This document shows positions 31,691 to 43,704 of a stretch of 64,000 nucleotides of DNA, one piece after another (position 1 is the first letter of the stretch; each line of letters starts with the position of its first letter). A program made the position numbers and the translations under genes. Below the pieces are notes generated by a model that saw only the letters and a program-made list of their open reading frames with translations, was not told where the DNA came from and did not search any database. The stretch is from Lepidodermella squamata (lineage: Eukaryota; Gastrotricha). The stretch covers positions 124,001-188,000 of the forward strand of contig JBLDXI010000023.1 in the NCBI GenBank assembly GCA_047495785.1, in the 5' to 3' direction.

Positions 31691-33588
31691 TACATGTGCA
31701 ATTGCGAAAAGTTGAGTTTATCAGGTAGCCAGAGCCCTCCGTATTTACCAGCCGTTCAATTTGATCTATTCTAGCGGGATTTTGAACGCTTATTTGTTGT
31801 GGGACGCATATTTTCGGAGTAATGATCTCTCCATCAAGGCGTGAGAAAATCACAGCTCCTCGAAAACAGCCGGAGGAGAGGGCTGAAACATGGGAAACAT
31901 CTAATAAAATTATAAATAAGTTGGCAAAATGGATCGAGTGTCATCGAATTGCATATAAATATTCCGGGAAACTTGACTCAAATATCCTGAACAAATTCAT
32001 GTTTTCATCTCATTTTTGCGACCCGTAGATGGCTTCTAACACAGAAAAATAAAAATACGGGCCGATGATACGAATAGGTATTTCTTATTTTTTCGCAAAA
32101 TCCGACTTGATTCGGATACGGACTGCCCATTGTAGCCTGTTTATTTTTGTGTTTCATTGAAGCCCTTTGGTCATATAAGCCACTTAGCCGGCCTAGTTTC
32201 GCCAAAATCACTGAATTATCGTTGTTAAAACGCCAGCTTTTACATCTTTTAAAGCTTACGTCAATCAACCCGTTTATGGTTCATGGATTACCTCTAACCA
32301 AATGATCTTTACACCAGAAAAAATATCACCCTAATTCCTAATTCATCTACCATGAAGCATGAATTTAGTTTCGGTATCTGAATTCATGGGAAACTGAGTT
32401 GCGATAATTCATGGGCATTATTTAATTCCAAAAACTTAAGAAAACCTTCCTGGGCACAATTTTCGAGCAATAATAAAAGAACTATCGTAATTCACCTGGG
32501 GAAGAGCTAAGAAATTAGTTCTAACTCTAAAATCCCATTGTTTTCCCATGGTTGGTGCCGTTCATTAACAATAGAAAATCAAATCGAACCTAGGCCCTAC
32601 TACTTGGGGGTATGTATAGACGCTCAGCCGCGGGGAAGTAAAACAATAAAATAATTTTCATTAATTTTCATCATAAAAGCTAAGACATTTCCGAAAATGG
32701 CGTTTAAATTCAACAATCTTGTTTCTCGAATGGCTCTTGTTAGTCTTATAACACAGATGAACAAACAGTAAGAGTCTTAAAACAGTAAGAGCCACTTTCT
32801 TAACGTAATCGAAAAGTTTCATGAGGTGTAAAGGAATATGGGGAAATTCGATCGGCCTCACAATCCGAGCGGAAAACTCATTTACTTGAATTTGTATTGG
32901 AGAAATACCAAGTTCTGAACCAAGTTTCGAATCGAGCAATGCTCATATGTTAGAGATTATGGAATTTGTACACGTGCCCGACTCGATAAAACTGCTACAG
33001 TTATGTTAACTTATTAATGGACTCACGTAGCATTGAACGAAACCGTACGCAGACGCAGAGGAAAGAGGCAAATCGCATCCATAGTGAACTGTTCGAGTCG
33101 GATCTTGACTGCACGCGAGAGAGAGAGAGCTTTTGCTAGAAGGGTCTATCTCCGAAGTAGATCTCAGTAAATCAGCTCGCTCCTAATTTTCGTCTCTAGC
33201 CGCTTACCCGAGCCATTGCTTCAGCGTCGAAAGCAAAGCCGGAGATATGGCTTTCGGAGACCATCGTCACTGATACAACTTTAAGAACGCAGAATTTTCA
33301 TGTGCTTCTCCGGCGTCTCGCTCTGTATCGATCATCGTTATTACCATGGTGTGCTATCGCTAGTGTCGCCTAACGAATAAGAATAATTTTTATGGCGTCA
33401 TGGCATTGATACACTAAACATACATTCTGATGTTGTATCGGCAACATCTGGACTTCCGTCCTCAACAGACAATAGGGCTATTTTCAAGGGTAATCACGAG
33501 GTATCATGTGTTAGATCTTGTAAAATTAAGTTGCTATAGACAGTAAAATCCCAGAATAGAATGAAATCATAGTATCCCTTTGTTTGTT
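31691..33588. other. Non-coding stretch containing the second dispersed repeat copy (32615-32648)
   Basis: No supported gene. A GA-microsatellite (GAGAGAGAGAG) occurs at about 33117-33128. Confidence 0.35.
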
Positions 33589-33972
33589 GAAGAAGAACGT
33601 GCGAGCGGAGCGAGCATGTTCTTTTCAGGAATCGAATGTCAAGTGAGGATAAATGAACTGAAATGTAGACTCGAAGTTGCGAGCGCAGCGAGCACATTCC
33701 TTTTGCAGGCATCATGGAACTGTTTACTTTGCAGTGGTCAGATTGAAAAAACTAAGTTGCTCTAGAATACTCATTCTACCGAAATCGATGAAATAACAGT
33801 ATCTATATCTGTATCTTAAGAAGAGCATGCGAGCGGAGCGAGCATGTTCTTCTGAAGCAAACAATTGACTTCAAATTGATGTAAATGAGTAAGTACAAAT
33901 TGATGCTTGATGCATAGAGAATAGAACTTCTCCTAACAAGAATGGAACAATCGAGCGCAGCGAGATTGATGC
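33589..33972. repeat. Four spaced palindromic motifs with core GAGCGNAGCGAG
   Basis: GCGAGCGGAGCGAGCATGTTCTT occurs at about 33600-33622 and 33829-33851, each preceded by the complementary AAGAACRTGC / AAGAGCATGC, so each forms a perfect or near-perfect hairpin. Shorter variants with GAGCGCAGCGAG lie at about 33682 and 33952. The copies are 80-150 bp apart in AT-rich non-coding DNA. Confidence 0.65.
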
Positions 33973-34310
33973 AAGTTCCCTTACACAGGCGTCTAGAACA
34001 GAGTTCATTGCACGATTCAAATACAATTTAAATTGAATAATTTGATCTAATAATATCTGCAAGATAAGTTTAGTAATGATATGCTAGTGATTGAAAGTAA
34101 TGCCTGCGAGTTAGCAAAGGGTTACAGCTTGTTTGCTGAAGAAAAGCTTAGTTGCTTTCAGATTTTAGATAACTGTTTTGGTTTTGATCAAATTCACGAA
34201 TAAAGCGACAGGTAACAAGACCTGATAAAATCGCACAAGTATGGGAAGTTCATAATCATCTTTTGACGTGAAACCTGCGCGCCCTGATCAATTTCATGTC
34301 TTCTTCATTC

Positions 34311-34356
34311 GGATCAGGATCAGGATCAGGATCAGGATCAGGATCAGGATCAGGAT
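34311..34356. repeat. (GGATCA)n tandem hexamer, about 7.5 units
   Basis: Uninterrupted copies of GGATCA. Each unit contains GATC. Non-coding. Confidence 0.95.
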
Positions 34357-34658
34357 TTACGATTTCTCCTCGCCCTGACGGACTCAAGCTTTCACCATAA
34401 GGCGGAGCTTGTGAGAAAATCGCGAGCTTACGCTCTAGGAAAGTTTGAACTGGTTTAATAACTATATAATTGAAATCCCTACCCCTGGTACTCCAGTTAT
34501 TGCTGACTGTTTCTCCAGGGCCCAGGCATTAGTGCCCAGGTGGCTTTTCCACTCACTCAGCGAAGCCTACAAACGCCGTCGTAGCAAGAAAGCTACCAAA
34601 AGACTAGTTTGGAGGAATATTTACAAGAGTAGAGATAATTTACAAGAGGTAATTCTTC

Positions 34659-35096
34659 CGAGAAATTTTTTCTGCCTAAAATTAGGCAGAATTTTCCGCT
34701 ATAGCTTTTTCTGCCTAAAATTTCGCCATGTAGCGGAAGGCCCCAGAAACGATTCCAATGATCATTTTAATTGTATTGCTCCATTTATTTGTCAAAAAGC
34801 GTATTATAACCAACAATAAATCAAATATAGAAAGATAATGACTAAAGATGCCGCGCTAAGACAGGCTAAGTACAACGCTTTACGTGTTACGTGTAACCGC
34901 CTTATTATGGGCGCCAATGATGAATTATTCACGGATTGAGCCATTTAGGTTAGTTATTATTGCAAGATAGACTAGAAAATTCAATTTTAAAGGCATTTTG
35001 GGGGGTTTTACGCGATTCAAGCGCCTACTTACCATTTTAGGCAGAAAAAGCTATAGCGGAAAATTCTGCCTAATTTTAGGCAGAAAAAGGCTAACC
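34659..35096. mobile_element. About 440-bp inverted-repeat element with palindromic ends
   Basis: Inverted arms of about 55 bp lie at 34666-34720 and 35033-35088 (TTTTTCTGCCTAAAATTAGG ... and its complement). Each arm itself contains the perfect palindrome TTCTGCCTAAAATTAGGCAG-AA. TAATTCTTC occurs directly at 34650-34658 and 35097-35105 and may be a 9-bp target duplication, which would suggest a Mutator-like origin. The outermost 8 bp of the two ends do not match, so the exact borders are uncertain. Confidence 0.65.
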
Positions 35097-35304
35097 TAAT
35101 TCTTCGGGGGACAGAAGCCGCGTTTAAAAAGTAGCGCCAAACAGGGCAAAATTACCACAACACATATTAATATATTTTTGAACGCGCAAAAACAAAATAA
35201 AAATTATGTAATAAAAATGCATTCGTAATTCGGCTTCTAAAGCAACGTTTTCGCGCGCGCTCCGACGGCGTCCACGAAAGACGAAAGAAAGAAAGAGAAT
35301 TGCT

Positions 35305-35627
35305 TGAGTTTAGCCCTACTCGGCGCTGTTGGGGCAGTTGACATGATTTTGCTGCTGATCAGCCTCTTTTCAGTATACGAATTGAAGCAAAAGCGGGCTT
35401 TGTATCGCAGCGATTCCGTATCGACTTGCATTTCTGTTGTGATTTTCGCTGCCCTGCTACCTGCTGGGCTGTTGATCGCGGTCATCCTCGGCAACGACAC
35501 AACCAGACAGCGGCCAGCTATTGCTTTCTTGGTATTGGTTTTGTCTCTTTCGCAATTTTGCGCCATGGCTTACAAGCGCAAGCAGGACCCCGGCAGCAAA
35601 AAATCACGGCCGAATTCCGTAAAATAA
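35305..35627 (+). pseudogene. Receptor A' fragment: last three membrane segments of a receptor A copy
   Basis: From 35305 the sequence matches receptor A from 9103 to its stop, covering TM5-TM7 and the tail PGSKKSRPNSVK. Everything upstream is unrelated, so the flytrap and TM1-4 are missing. The frame has no stop, with only a few substitutions relative to A. It marks the left breakpoint of the second receptor block. Confidence 0.88.
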
Positions 35628-35850
35628 AATATGGTAATTGCTAATGTGCTAGTAAACGGAGCAGCTCCGTAGCATGAAAGAATTCGTAGAATTCGTAATC
35701 CTTAATAGCAATAAATTTCAGCTATATGCTACATTACAGACCATTTATTTGCGGCTTTTGCATAAGAGAAAGTGGTGGTTAGTTAGTCAAAAACATCACC
35801 AGTACGGGCAACATTCCGAATTACCGCGATATAATTGTTTGTGAATTGTT

Positions 35851-38762
35851 CTAAACATTCGCACTCGCTGAACTTTCCCGATACGGTTGAACGGCGACTA
35901 GTTTAGTAGCGGAGCTTAACCGCAATTGCGTCGCATGGCTCAATTGGCGAGCGAACAAAATGTTCATCGCCGCCGCAGAGTGGTGTCGCTGCACTTGATT
36001 GGGCACAAATCTGTTCAAATTCAGAACAAACATGTTGAGGCCGACCACGCAGATGACAAACGATGCGACGACGATTTGTAACGCCTCGCTGTCACTTGTC
36101 ATGAGAATAGCAACGAGGATTCCGGCCAGAATTGTCATGACTTGAAAGCGGACAAATATCATTGTTGGATAGAACTGCGATGCAACTGCCTTAATTCGAG
36201 CAGGAACCTTGAACGACTTGCACTTCTGTAACCATGGATTTCAAAAATATTTAGATACGTTAAGAGACCGAAGGGATCTGGTTTATCCTGATTTAAACCT
36301 GTAAATCATCAATTGCAACTCACCGCGTTGAGCTGGAAACTCTTAAAGCAAAGAAAAAGAATGCCGAGCGCATGCGCAGTCAGAATAGTAGCTGGAATCC
36401 CTATTGTTTCCTGGGTGTCCCAGTTGAGGTTCAGCTGGAGCCTGAATGGCAAATAGGCGATGCTTTCGTCACTAGAATACGTGCGAGACAGATTCACCAC
36501 GTCCACCTTGCCTAAACAGCCACTCGCTACAAAAGCTGCCATTAGGCCGGCATTCACCCCGAACCAAGCTGCGTTCAAAGCTATGAATTGAACCCTTGGA
36601 ATCCTGCAAACTTGTCGAGATGCCATGATTTTCAGCCCATGAATGACTTTGGTGACTGTGCCTGACATGACCAGGCCGAATCCACAGGTTAGAGAGAAGC
36701 AACCAGCTACGTATTGCCTTAACAACTTACGCGCATTTTCAGCGTCAATAGTTACTGAAAGAATGCAATAGCATAGCATTAGAGCGTTGCCTAGTAGGAT
36801 TAGGCAATCCTCTGGTTTCGAAATGTAGATCTCAGAACGATCACGCAGTGTCACAGACAATAATCCGACCAAGCAAACGAAACCGAAGCACGAAAAAACT
36901 AGGATGAGACGTTAAATAAGCTATTTTGCAGGAAATAAAACCTACCTAATATCGCCCAAGATGCAGAAATTCGAATTGATGGTTGAGTATATCTCACGAT
37001 ACGAACTGAATCCCCAGGCTTGACGTTACCCTCGGTCCGCCATATAGGACCGCCATTCAACGGGAATACCCCGTTGTCACTTGATCTGAAGTAGGCCATG
37101 ATGAAATTCTTTATCGACTTTCGTTCAGCGTCTTGATATCGCAGCTGCGAGAAGGTCATGGTGTAGCCGAGCGTATTTAGCGAAGTCTGGCGGTCAAATT
37201 TGAATGCGCCCTTGCTGCCATTGATGTGCATTGAGCTTATCGCATCTTTCATCAAACTGTGGAAGAATCGACCATTTTGCCGGAAATTCTCCGTCTCTGT
37301 TGTCCACTCTGATAGCGTCGAGTTGAGTGAGCCTCTCAGAGTGCGTTCAATTTTGTCGATTGCAAACCCGGTGAATTGAGCGACTTCGTAGCAGTCTGCC
37401 GACCATAAAGCGTAGCCAGGCGCTTGCTTAACGTCGTAGATCTTCGACTCCATAGCCGCTGTGAAATCTCCATCCGTAATTCCCAGGCTGTCCCGATAAT
37501 TAGGCCCGAAAATGTCGCTTTGCCTTGCGTAGGATACAAACACCCAACTCTCGATCACCTGGCTCAGCATAAACCTCGTGCACCACGATTGAACGTAGCT
37601 GGGGATCTGGGTGGTTGCCGGGTCGAAAATTGCCCAATCGCTGGCGAGAATGACGTAACTGGGTCCGTATAAGCCGTAGTGGTAAAGCCAGCACGCCAGG
37701 CTAACAGGCGCGTCCGTATTCGCGAGAATTATCCGAGGCTCAGACAATCGCATGGCACGAACTGCGGAAGACATCTCGGCTGCGTCCTCTGACAGGAAAG
37801 TTACTTTCCCAAGCCACGTGACAGTGATATTGAGTCTGCTCAGCATCGGAAGCGTGTATTTCTCAGCCTAATAATAAGACAGACGTTTTTTTGATGAAGG
37901 AAGAGATATAATTGAACTATGAAAAGCATTTGAAAAAATCGAGGCAAAAGTAATGCCAAGCTAATTCACGTGATGGGATCCTGAAATAGGAGACTCTTCG
38001 AGAAGCGCGCGATTTTACAATCTGAGAGCTGGATTTTTTCGAATTTGTCTCATCAGCGCTAAGTGGAGCAGCCACTTTTCATCGTATGTATGCCTCAAAA
38101 ACTCACGTCATTGAAATAAGGCAGGTCTTCGGAAAAAATCGCCAGCCTTCCCCAGCCGTTATAGAGCATGAAGTAAGCTAAAGCATCGTATTGGACGATT
38201 GGAGCGAAGAAAAGTTGGTAGACAGCATCGAAACGCGACGGCTGCGACAGCGCGGCCTCGTTTTGCATGTAAATGGTCACGGCGCTCATGTTGAGCTGTT
38301 TCAACGCCTGAGCGACAACAGACTGACCAACGGTAGGGCACCAACCACTTATGACAAGTGGGATTCGGTTGTTTGCATTTGGAGATACCAACTCGCGCAT
38401 CGTTTTGTTTATCGTTTCAGCATCGTCACACTGAGAATCGGGAATCGGATTGAAATTTTGTCATGACGCATCTATATGGTCCAATTTCTTACCAGATCAT
38501 TGATTACTTGGATTTCCAAGTCATAATTCTCGAGCCACGTGCCTTTCGCTTTGAATTGGTCCAGAGCGACCTCCATAGCCTTTGTGCAGAGGGGTCCGGC
38601 TGGGTAGCTTGATCCGCCATAATTCAAGTGGGCGAGGATACTCAATAGTGGGCGGGATAAGTTGCCCGAGCGGATCGGCCCATCATAAGTAGCGTTGTAG
38701 AAAACCTTGCTTGCAAATGCACCAGCGAGCAGGTTGACGATGAGAATAAAACTCGAAATCAT
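35851..38762 (-). CDS. Receptor B': GABA-B-like class C GPCR, 5 exons, about 821 aa
   Basis: Exons (minus strand): 38762-38493, 38430-38107, 37867-36946, 36898-36324, 36225-35851; exon sizes equal those of B except the last (3 bp longer), and intron 3 is only 47 bp. Architecture is as for B: signal peptide, Venus-flytrap, seven membrane segments, basic tail. Exons 1-2 are virtually identical to B (one replacement noticed, Leu to Met in IYMQNEA), while exons 3-5 differ at many positions, for example the start of exon 4 (TLRDRSEIYISKPEDC retained but flanks changed). No disabling change was seen, so it is probably functional. It converges with the A' fragment. Confidence 0.82.
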
Positions 38763-39269
38763 TGAAGCGTGATTGAAAGTTGAATGTGATTAAATCTACG
38801 GGGATAAGCTGCCGTAATTTGACACGCAACGCTATTTTCGTACTGTCATGTTGTCGGTGTTTCAAACAGACGCTGGAAATTTATGCTCGATTAGGCAGTC
38901 ATGAAACGATCAGATCGCGTCTTCATTACCTGGGACAGAATGCACTGGTGTAGCCGTACATTTGATGGCTGAGCATCTTTGTTCCTATAGGATTTGACCA
39001 AATGACCAAATCAATTACTTTTATTTTACGTCCTCCGTAGGCAAGAAAATTAGGTTTTCAATATTTTTGGCAATTATTAAAAAATTATCAACAATCGAAA
39101 CCCAAATAATTTATGAAACATACAAATCTGTATTATCAACTAACTATATACTCCTGTCTCCTGTGTCTATAAGGCAATGTTACTGATATATCAGTATAAC
39201 ACACAGACCGCCACTAAATCGGTTTCTCTCTCTCTCTCTTACCCGTGAGGGTTTAGGGGAAGGCTAATG

Positions 39270-39986
39270 CACATTTCCCCATCCGCCGGTGTTTCCTCCA
39301 CGCGCGCATTCCCATTGGTTGATTAAATTTACGCGTAACCGCACGTCGCGCGCATTTATTGCGCAATAAATAATTGCGGCTTTCTACGCGCATGCTGCAA
39401 AATCACAAGAAAACTACAAGTCAGCTAGCCCGAATTGAACAAGTCCAGTATATCATGTGAAGCGCGCGCATCGAGAGTACATTTTTCAATTAGTGCTTAG
39501 TACCAAGTTTCAAAAAATTGCGAATCAAGATGTGCGAGAAATAATGATGCCTTACAATCGACAGGGCGCTGAAAAATATTTCCAAGCAATCAATTTGATG
39601 TAGCGCGAAAATAATCAAATGGTTAGTCTCAAGATATATTTTGATGAAATTACCCCAAATTCACCGAAAATTGCTCGTGCCATCGGTGCGCGCTTTCGCA
39701 ATTTGTTGGGTTAAACTTGAATTTTGCGCGCGCACTATTTTCTATTTTCTGTTCAATCGATAAATATATCCAAATTTTGTCAAATTTTTCGACAACAAAA
39801 TCTGCCTTAATTTAAGCTTTTTCATTTTCTTGAAAGCATTTCGCTGACTCAGCGCAGGGCGCAGTCGTCCTTGCTCTCGTCCGTGCGCGCGCGCACGAAG
39901 GCTGTAATTATCTTAGTTGTTGCGCAACAAGGCCCAGCCAATAGGAGCGCGCGCGCGGAGGAAACACCGGCAGATGGGGAAATGTG
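39270..39986. mobile_element. 717-bp inverted-repeat element (copy 2)
   Basis: Same length and nearly the same sequence as 13262-13978, at the corresponding place upstream of B'. It lies in the highly identical part of the block duplication, so this copy arose by the duplication or conversion, not by independent insertion. Confidence 0.75.
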
Positions 39987-40261
39987 AAATGTGATGGCAG
40001 GCGATCGGTTTCAGGGGCTGATAGAACGGTCGCGAACATCTGCTTCTGTCCAAAAATTCATAAGTAACTTTCTGGTCAGGCTCAACCACTTTGATGATTA
40101 GTTTATTAATAAATTCATACATTAAAAAAAAACAAGCCGTATACTATCCAGCTTTAGTGAACGTTGAAGATGACCTTTACTGATCGTAAAGCGGAGGCGT
40201 CGTTTTGCCGTCGTTCATCGTCCATACTGGTGTAAATGACTTGTTCACCTTAAGAATTTGC

Positions 40262-40263
40262 TA
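40262..40263. other. Empty TA target site (paralogue of the Tigger-like insertion site)
   Basis: The sequence TTTGCTATCATTATTACC is uninterrupted here, while the copy at 14289-16385 carries 2.1 kb inserted at this TA. Confidence 0.85.
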
Positions 40264-40946
40264 TCATTATTACCTAGTGTCTTATTACATCAGAGAAGCA
40301 TTTTTGGGATGATGCTTCATTTGCTGACGACGCTGTGACTTCTTTCGCACATCATCTCGATATTTATCGCTCTCCGGCGATGATTGTTTTGCGATGGTGT
40401 TTAGTCGATGAGATACCTCCTCGGGTTCTCCTTCGCCGTGTGAATGTAGGCATGAACTTCGAACATTTGCCTACGACTATACTTTAGTGTCAAATTCAGG
40501 TCTGGCTGTGCTCTACACAGGCATGTAATAAAAAAGCTAAACAGGTATTCATTAAGGCGAAATATGATACTGCATCAAGTTGGGCGGAGTACCTTTTAAG
40601 TATTTAGAAGGATACAGCTTAGCTGGTCAGAACATTCAACAATGTTGTTGTGTATGATATAATTCGAAGGCTAGATTACATCTGCCGCCTTAAACTATTA
40701 AACTGCTATTAAACTAAAGTCTGAAGTTGAGGTTACAGCATGCGATAGTAGCTGCGCTAATCGCTTGAAGCTCACGAATATGCTACTTACAGATCTCATC
40801 GGGAAATCTGACCTTCTATAAATTCATCCTATCGTCTCTTGTTCGAGTTTAACTTGTTCAAAGTCTTCGCAATGACCAATCAAACTCTATTTCGCATTGA
40901 TCTCCGCCTGGCAAGCAACTCATTTTCAATTACCATATCGCCTCAA
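40264..40946. other. Duplicated upstream region of receptor D'
   Basis: Matches 16386-17076 with scattered substitutions and small indels. No gene recognised. Confidence 0.5.
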
Positions 40947-41499
40947 ATTGGAACTGGGCTTATAACTTTTTGGTTGACCCCAAAATGTGCAAAAATGGGC
41001 TACTATTAGAGGGTGGGCTTATACAGTTGGAAATTCTTGAACCTCACAGCCTTGCCTTTATCAAGCAGCTTGCCCCTAGCAGCCCTGTGCCGTTTCCGGC
41101 CTGGGCTCAAGGTGCAGTCATTGTGCGCTGTTTTACGCCACTCACTCATTTGCTTTGTCGCCTAGCGGTGCACGCGGCCTCGGAGCCGTTCTTGCACTAT
41201 GCGGCGCAGTTCATTCCACAGACCAGCGAAGTGACAAGTGCGTATGTGATGTAATAGCCCGGGCTACTTTCTGAGAGTGGGTTTATGTATCCTGGCGCTG
41301 CTTTTACCCGGTCTACTAAATGAGGGTGGATTTCTATTTGAGGCGGTAATTAGGCTGTCGATAAAATAGGAAGCAGTGCCTAATAATTCTGTATGTAATA
41401 GACTGGATCTGTGAACAGTAAACATCTGTCACGCGTATTTATCCGGGTATAGTTTCGAGCTCCTAAGAACTATCTAGATCTATCTAGACCTACTTAGAT
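40947..41499. mobile_element. About 550-bp insertion relative to the paralogous block
   Basis: Sequence between CGCCTCAA and CTTAGAGCAA is absent from the first block (17077-17083), where only GGGACT lies between these landmarks. The insert contains related phrases (GAACTGGGCTTATAACTTTT, GAGGGTGGGCTTATACAGTT, TGAGAGTGGGTTTATG, TGAGGGTGGATTTC) suggesting internal degenerate repeats. It ends in TCTAGATC-type repeats. The class is unknown. Confidence 0.55.
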
Positions 41500-41764
41500 C
41501 TTAGAGCAAGAGACTACATCCTTCGTTCTGCAGGTTTATCTAGCGATCTTTTTGTTTCTAACTTAATCGGCTGCGTCGAATATTGCTAATTTGCATGATT
41601 GACAAGAAATAGAAAAACTGAACACGATTCAGCAACTTCATCTCATGGAAAACTACACTTTCGGCTGCCCAATCAATCTAATTTGAGCTGCTTAGCACAC
41701 GATCTTTGCCAGGCTAAAGTTTTTTCTAGCCCCCGTGTATTAATATATAATTTCGATTTAGCAC

Positions 41765-42543
41765 ATGTTATTTCGGCTCATAGCAGCTGCTCTCTTGGCG
41801 GGATTGCCGCGGGCTGAAAAGCTGGATCTGAACGAACCTATCCCCGATCTACTGGTTTCGCCTCGAGCGAGTCAAAACCGAACATTGATGACGTTGATAA
41901 CCAGCTCGGCATATACTGGTTTCTACCCGGGTGGACCTTTGTGTACAGTTGCTCAGATTTCAGCATTCGACAATTTGAGAAAGATGCCGAATTGGCTGCC
42001 CGAATACGAAATTGGGCTCGAATATCTTGACGATGCGGTGAGTAACCCCAAACATCTCATTGAGAGGCATGTGAGTACTATTTGTTCGCTGCTCTCATCA
42101 GTGCGACGACGGTCTTGCGATAAACGGGCTCATGACTAAGCTACTTGCATCGGAAAGTGCACACAACCGTTTCCCTCTCGTTCTTACAGCTGAGTGCGGT
42201 GCAGCCTCTCAAGACCTGACATCTTTACTATTGCCCCATTTCGATCACGTTGGGGTAGGTTTTTGCTAAAAATCTTACCTAAGTGTATATAAGTTTAGTA
42301 CTATATCGCTGCAGATTGCTTTCTATCCGCTAACGCTACAATTGATAGAAAATCGAAAGAGAAACTCTAATTTTTTAGCAATTGGCGACAGACCAGATTG
42401 CTATTTTCCGGCCCTGTCGGACTTCCTTCATGCCATGGGCTGGACTAAGGTTGCTATTCTGTCAGAAGCCATTCCTTACTACACACTGGCAAGTTTTTTC
42501 ACTTTGGGTTCGAATTTCGCTCATCTGACTGATCAGTTTAACT
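41765..42543 (+). pseudogene. Receptor D', 5' half only (exons 1-3, broken in intron 3)
   Basis: Exons 41765-42037, 42102-42254 and 42315-42488 correspond one-to-one to receptor D and keep the same phases, followed by the same GC donor (GCAAGT). Identity to D continues through intron 3 up to a TTAA at 42538-42541, then stops. Exons 4-8 are missing; the next recognisable sequence is a piggyBac remnant. The remaining reading would encode only the signal peptide and the first lobe of the flytrap. Confidence 0.85.
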
Positions 42544-43704
42544 CATTGACTGCCAAGGCCCCGATACATCGGTTTCTCCCAGGAGAAACACTAATACCTC
42601 CACTAATATTTGAAATGTGCTGGTCCACTGTGTAAACAACGGGCGCGCATGCATGCGCGGGGTAACAATGTAAACAGTAAACACGCAATGTGCGCTGCAG
42701 TCACGTGACGGCGTTCGCTTTGTAAAAATGAGAAATCAATCAGAGAGAAATAATTCGAATTATCACGCCTTTTATGGCGAGAATGGTGCCTGGAATTTTC
42801 AATATAATATTTTGAGGATTCTAATTTCGGATTTTTTATTATGGCACTAACTATTCACTATGATTTAGAAAGAGTTTTCTGCCAGTTTTGCTTTGCCGCT
42901 GTCATGTTCTCATTTTTGAAGTCCGCTTCAAAGTAATAATTTTATCTGTAGACGATGTAAAAAAACTCAGCTTACTTCAGCATGAAAGCATTTTACTTCG
43001 ACAATTTCAGAGCGAAGAGCGATAGCTGATGATTTATTTCGATGAATTATTTCTAAATTGTGTTTCTTTGCTTTATTCCGAATGCAACCCGCAAATAATT
43101 TCCAAATGCTACAACAAATACAATATAAACCATAAAAACAGACAAAAATAAAGCAAGACAGAGTAGATGAACTGCTCAGAAAATGACGCCTCAGAAGTCC
43201 GTGAAGAGGCGAATCCGGAGACAGGCCTTGCGAGTTCTCGGCTAGAAACATGAAAAGAGGAAGCGGCGGCGGTGCGGCGATGACGGCCGGTTCAAAAGCT
43301 GATAGCTCAACCGGAGTAATGGCAGGATAGAAGGACGTGGTCGAGAATAAACACGACGTCGGCCTGCGGTATGGGCAACAACGCCACCAACAGCGAATAG
43401 GCAGCGCTCAGCAGCGCAGTTGTTGGGAATGAGCTTTCGAGCGGCGCAAAAAATGACGCCGTAGGCGAGGGCGATCACAGCCAAGGTCGTGACAAAACCA
43501 CCAGGCAATGTAGCAACAATTCCGACGAAATCGCCGCTCATTTTTCGGCAGCGACCGTCGATGCTGTTGGCAATTTTATCGCGCCGATGTAGTCGCGCAG
43601 AACAAGTCGTTGTAGTAATTTTCGTTGTATTCGTCGATGATCATGACATTTCGAGCAGTACTGCAAATCTGGCAGTAACCGGGCGTTCGGAATCAATAGT
43701 TGAT
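42542..43704. other. Non-coding flank of the piggyBac remnant
   Basis: Starts exactly after the TTAA in the intron of D' and runs to the transposase stop. It is probably the 3' non-coding part of the piggyBac element. It contains GGGCGCGCATGCATGCGCGG near 42640. No host gene recognised. Confidence 0.45.

Noticed and set aside
33589-33972. CRISPR-like array
   Set aside because: Only four degenerate palindromes with irregular spacing, in animal DNA with no cas genes.
34445-34819. 124-codon open frame with a basic segment (RRSKKATKRLVWR)
   Set aside because: Runs into the inverted-repeat element and ends inside it; no homology recognised and low-complexity composition. Not supported as a gene.
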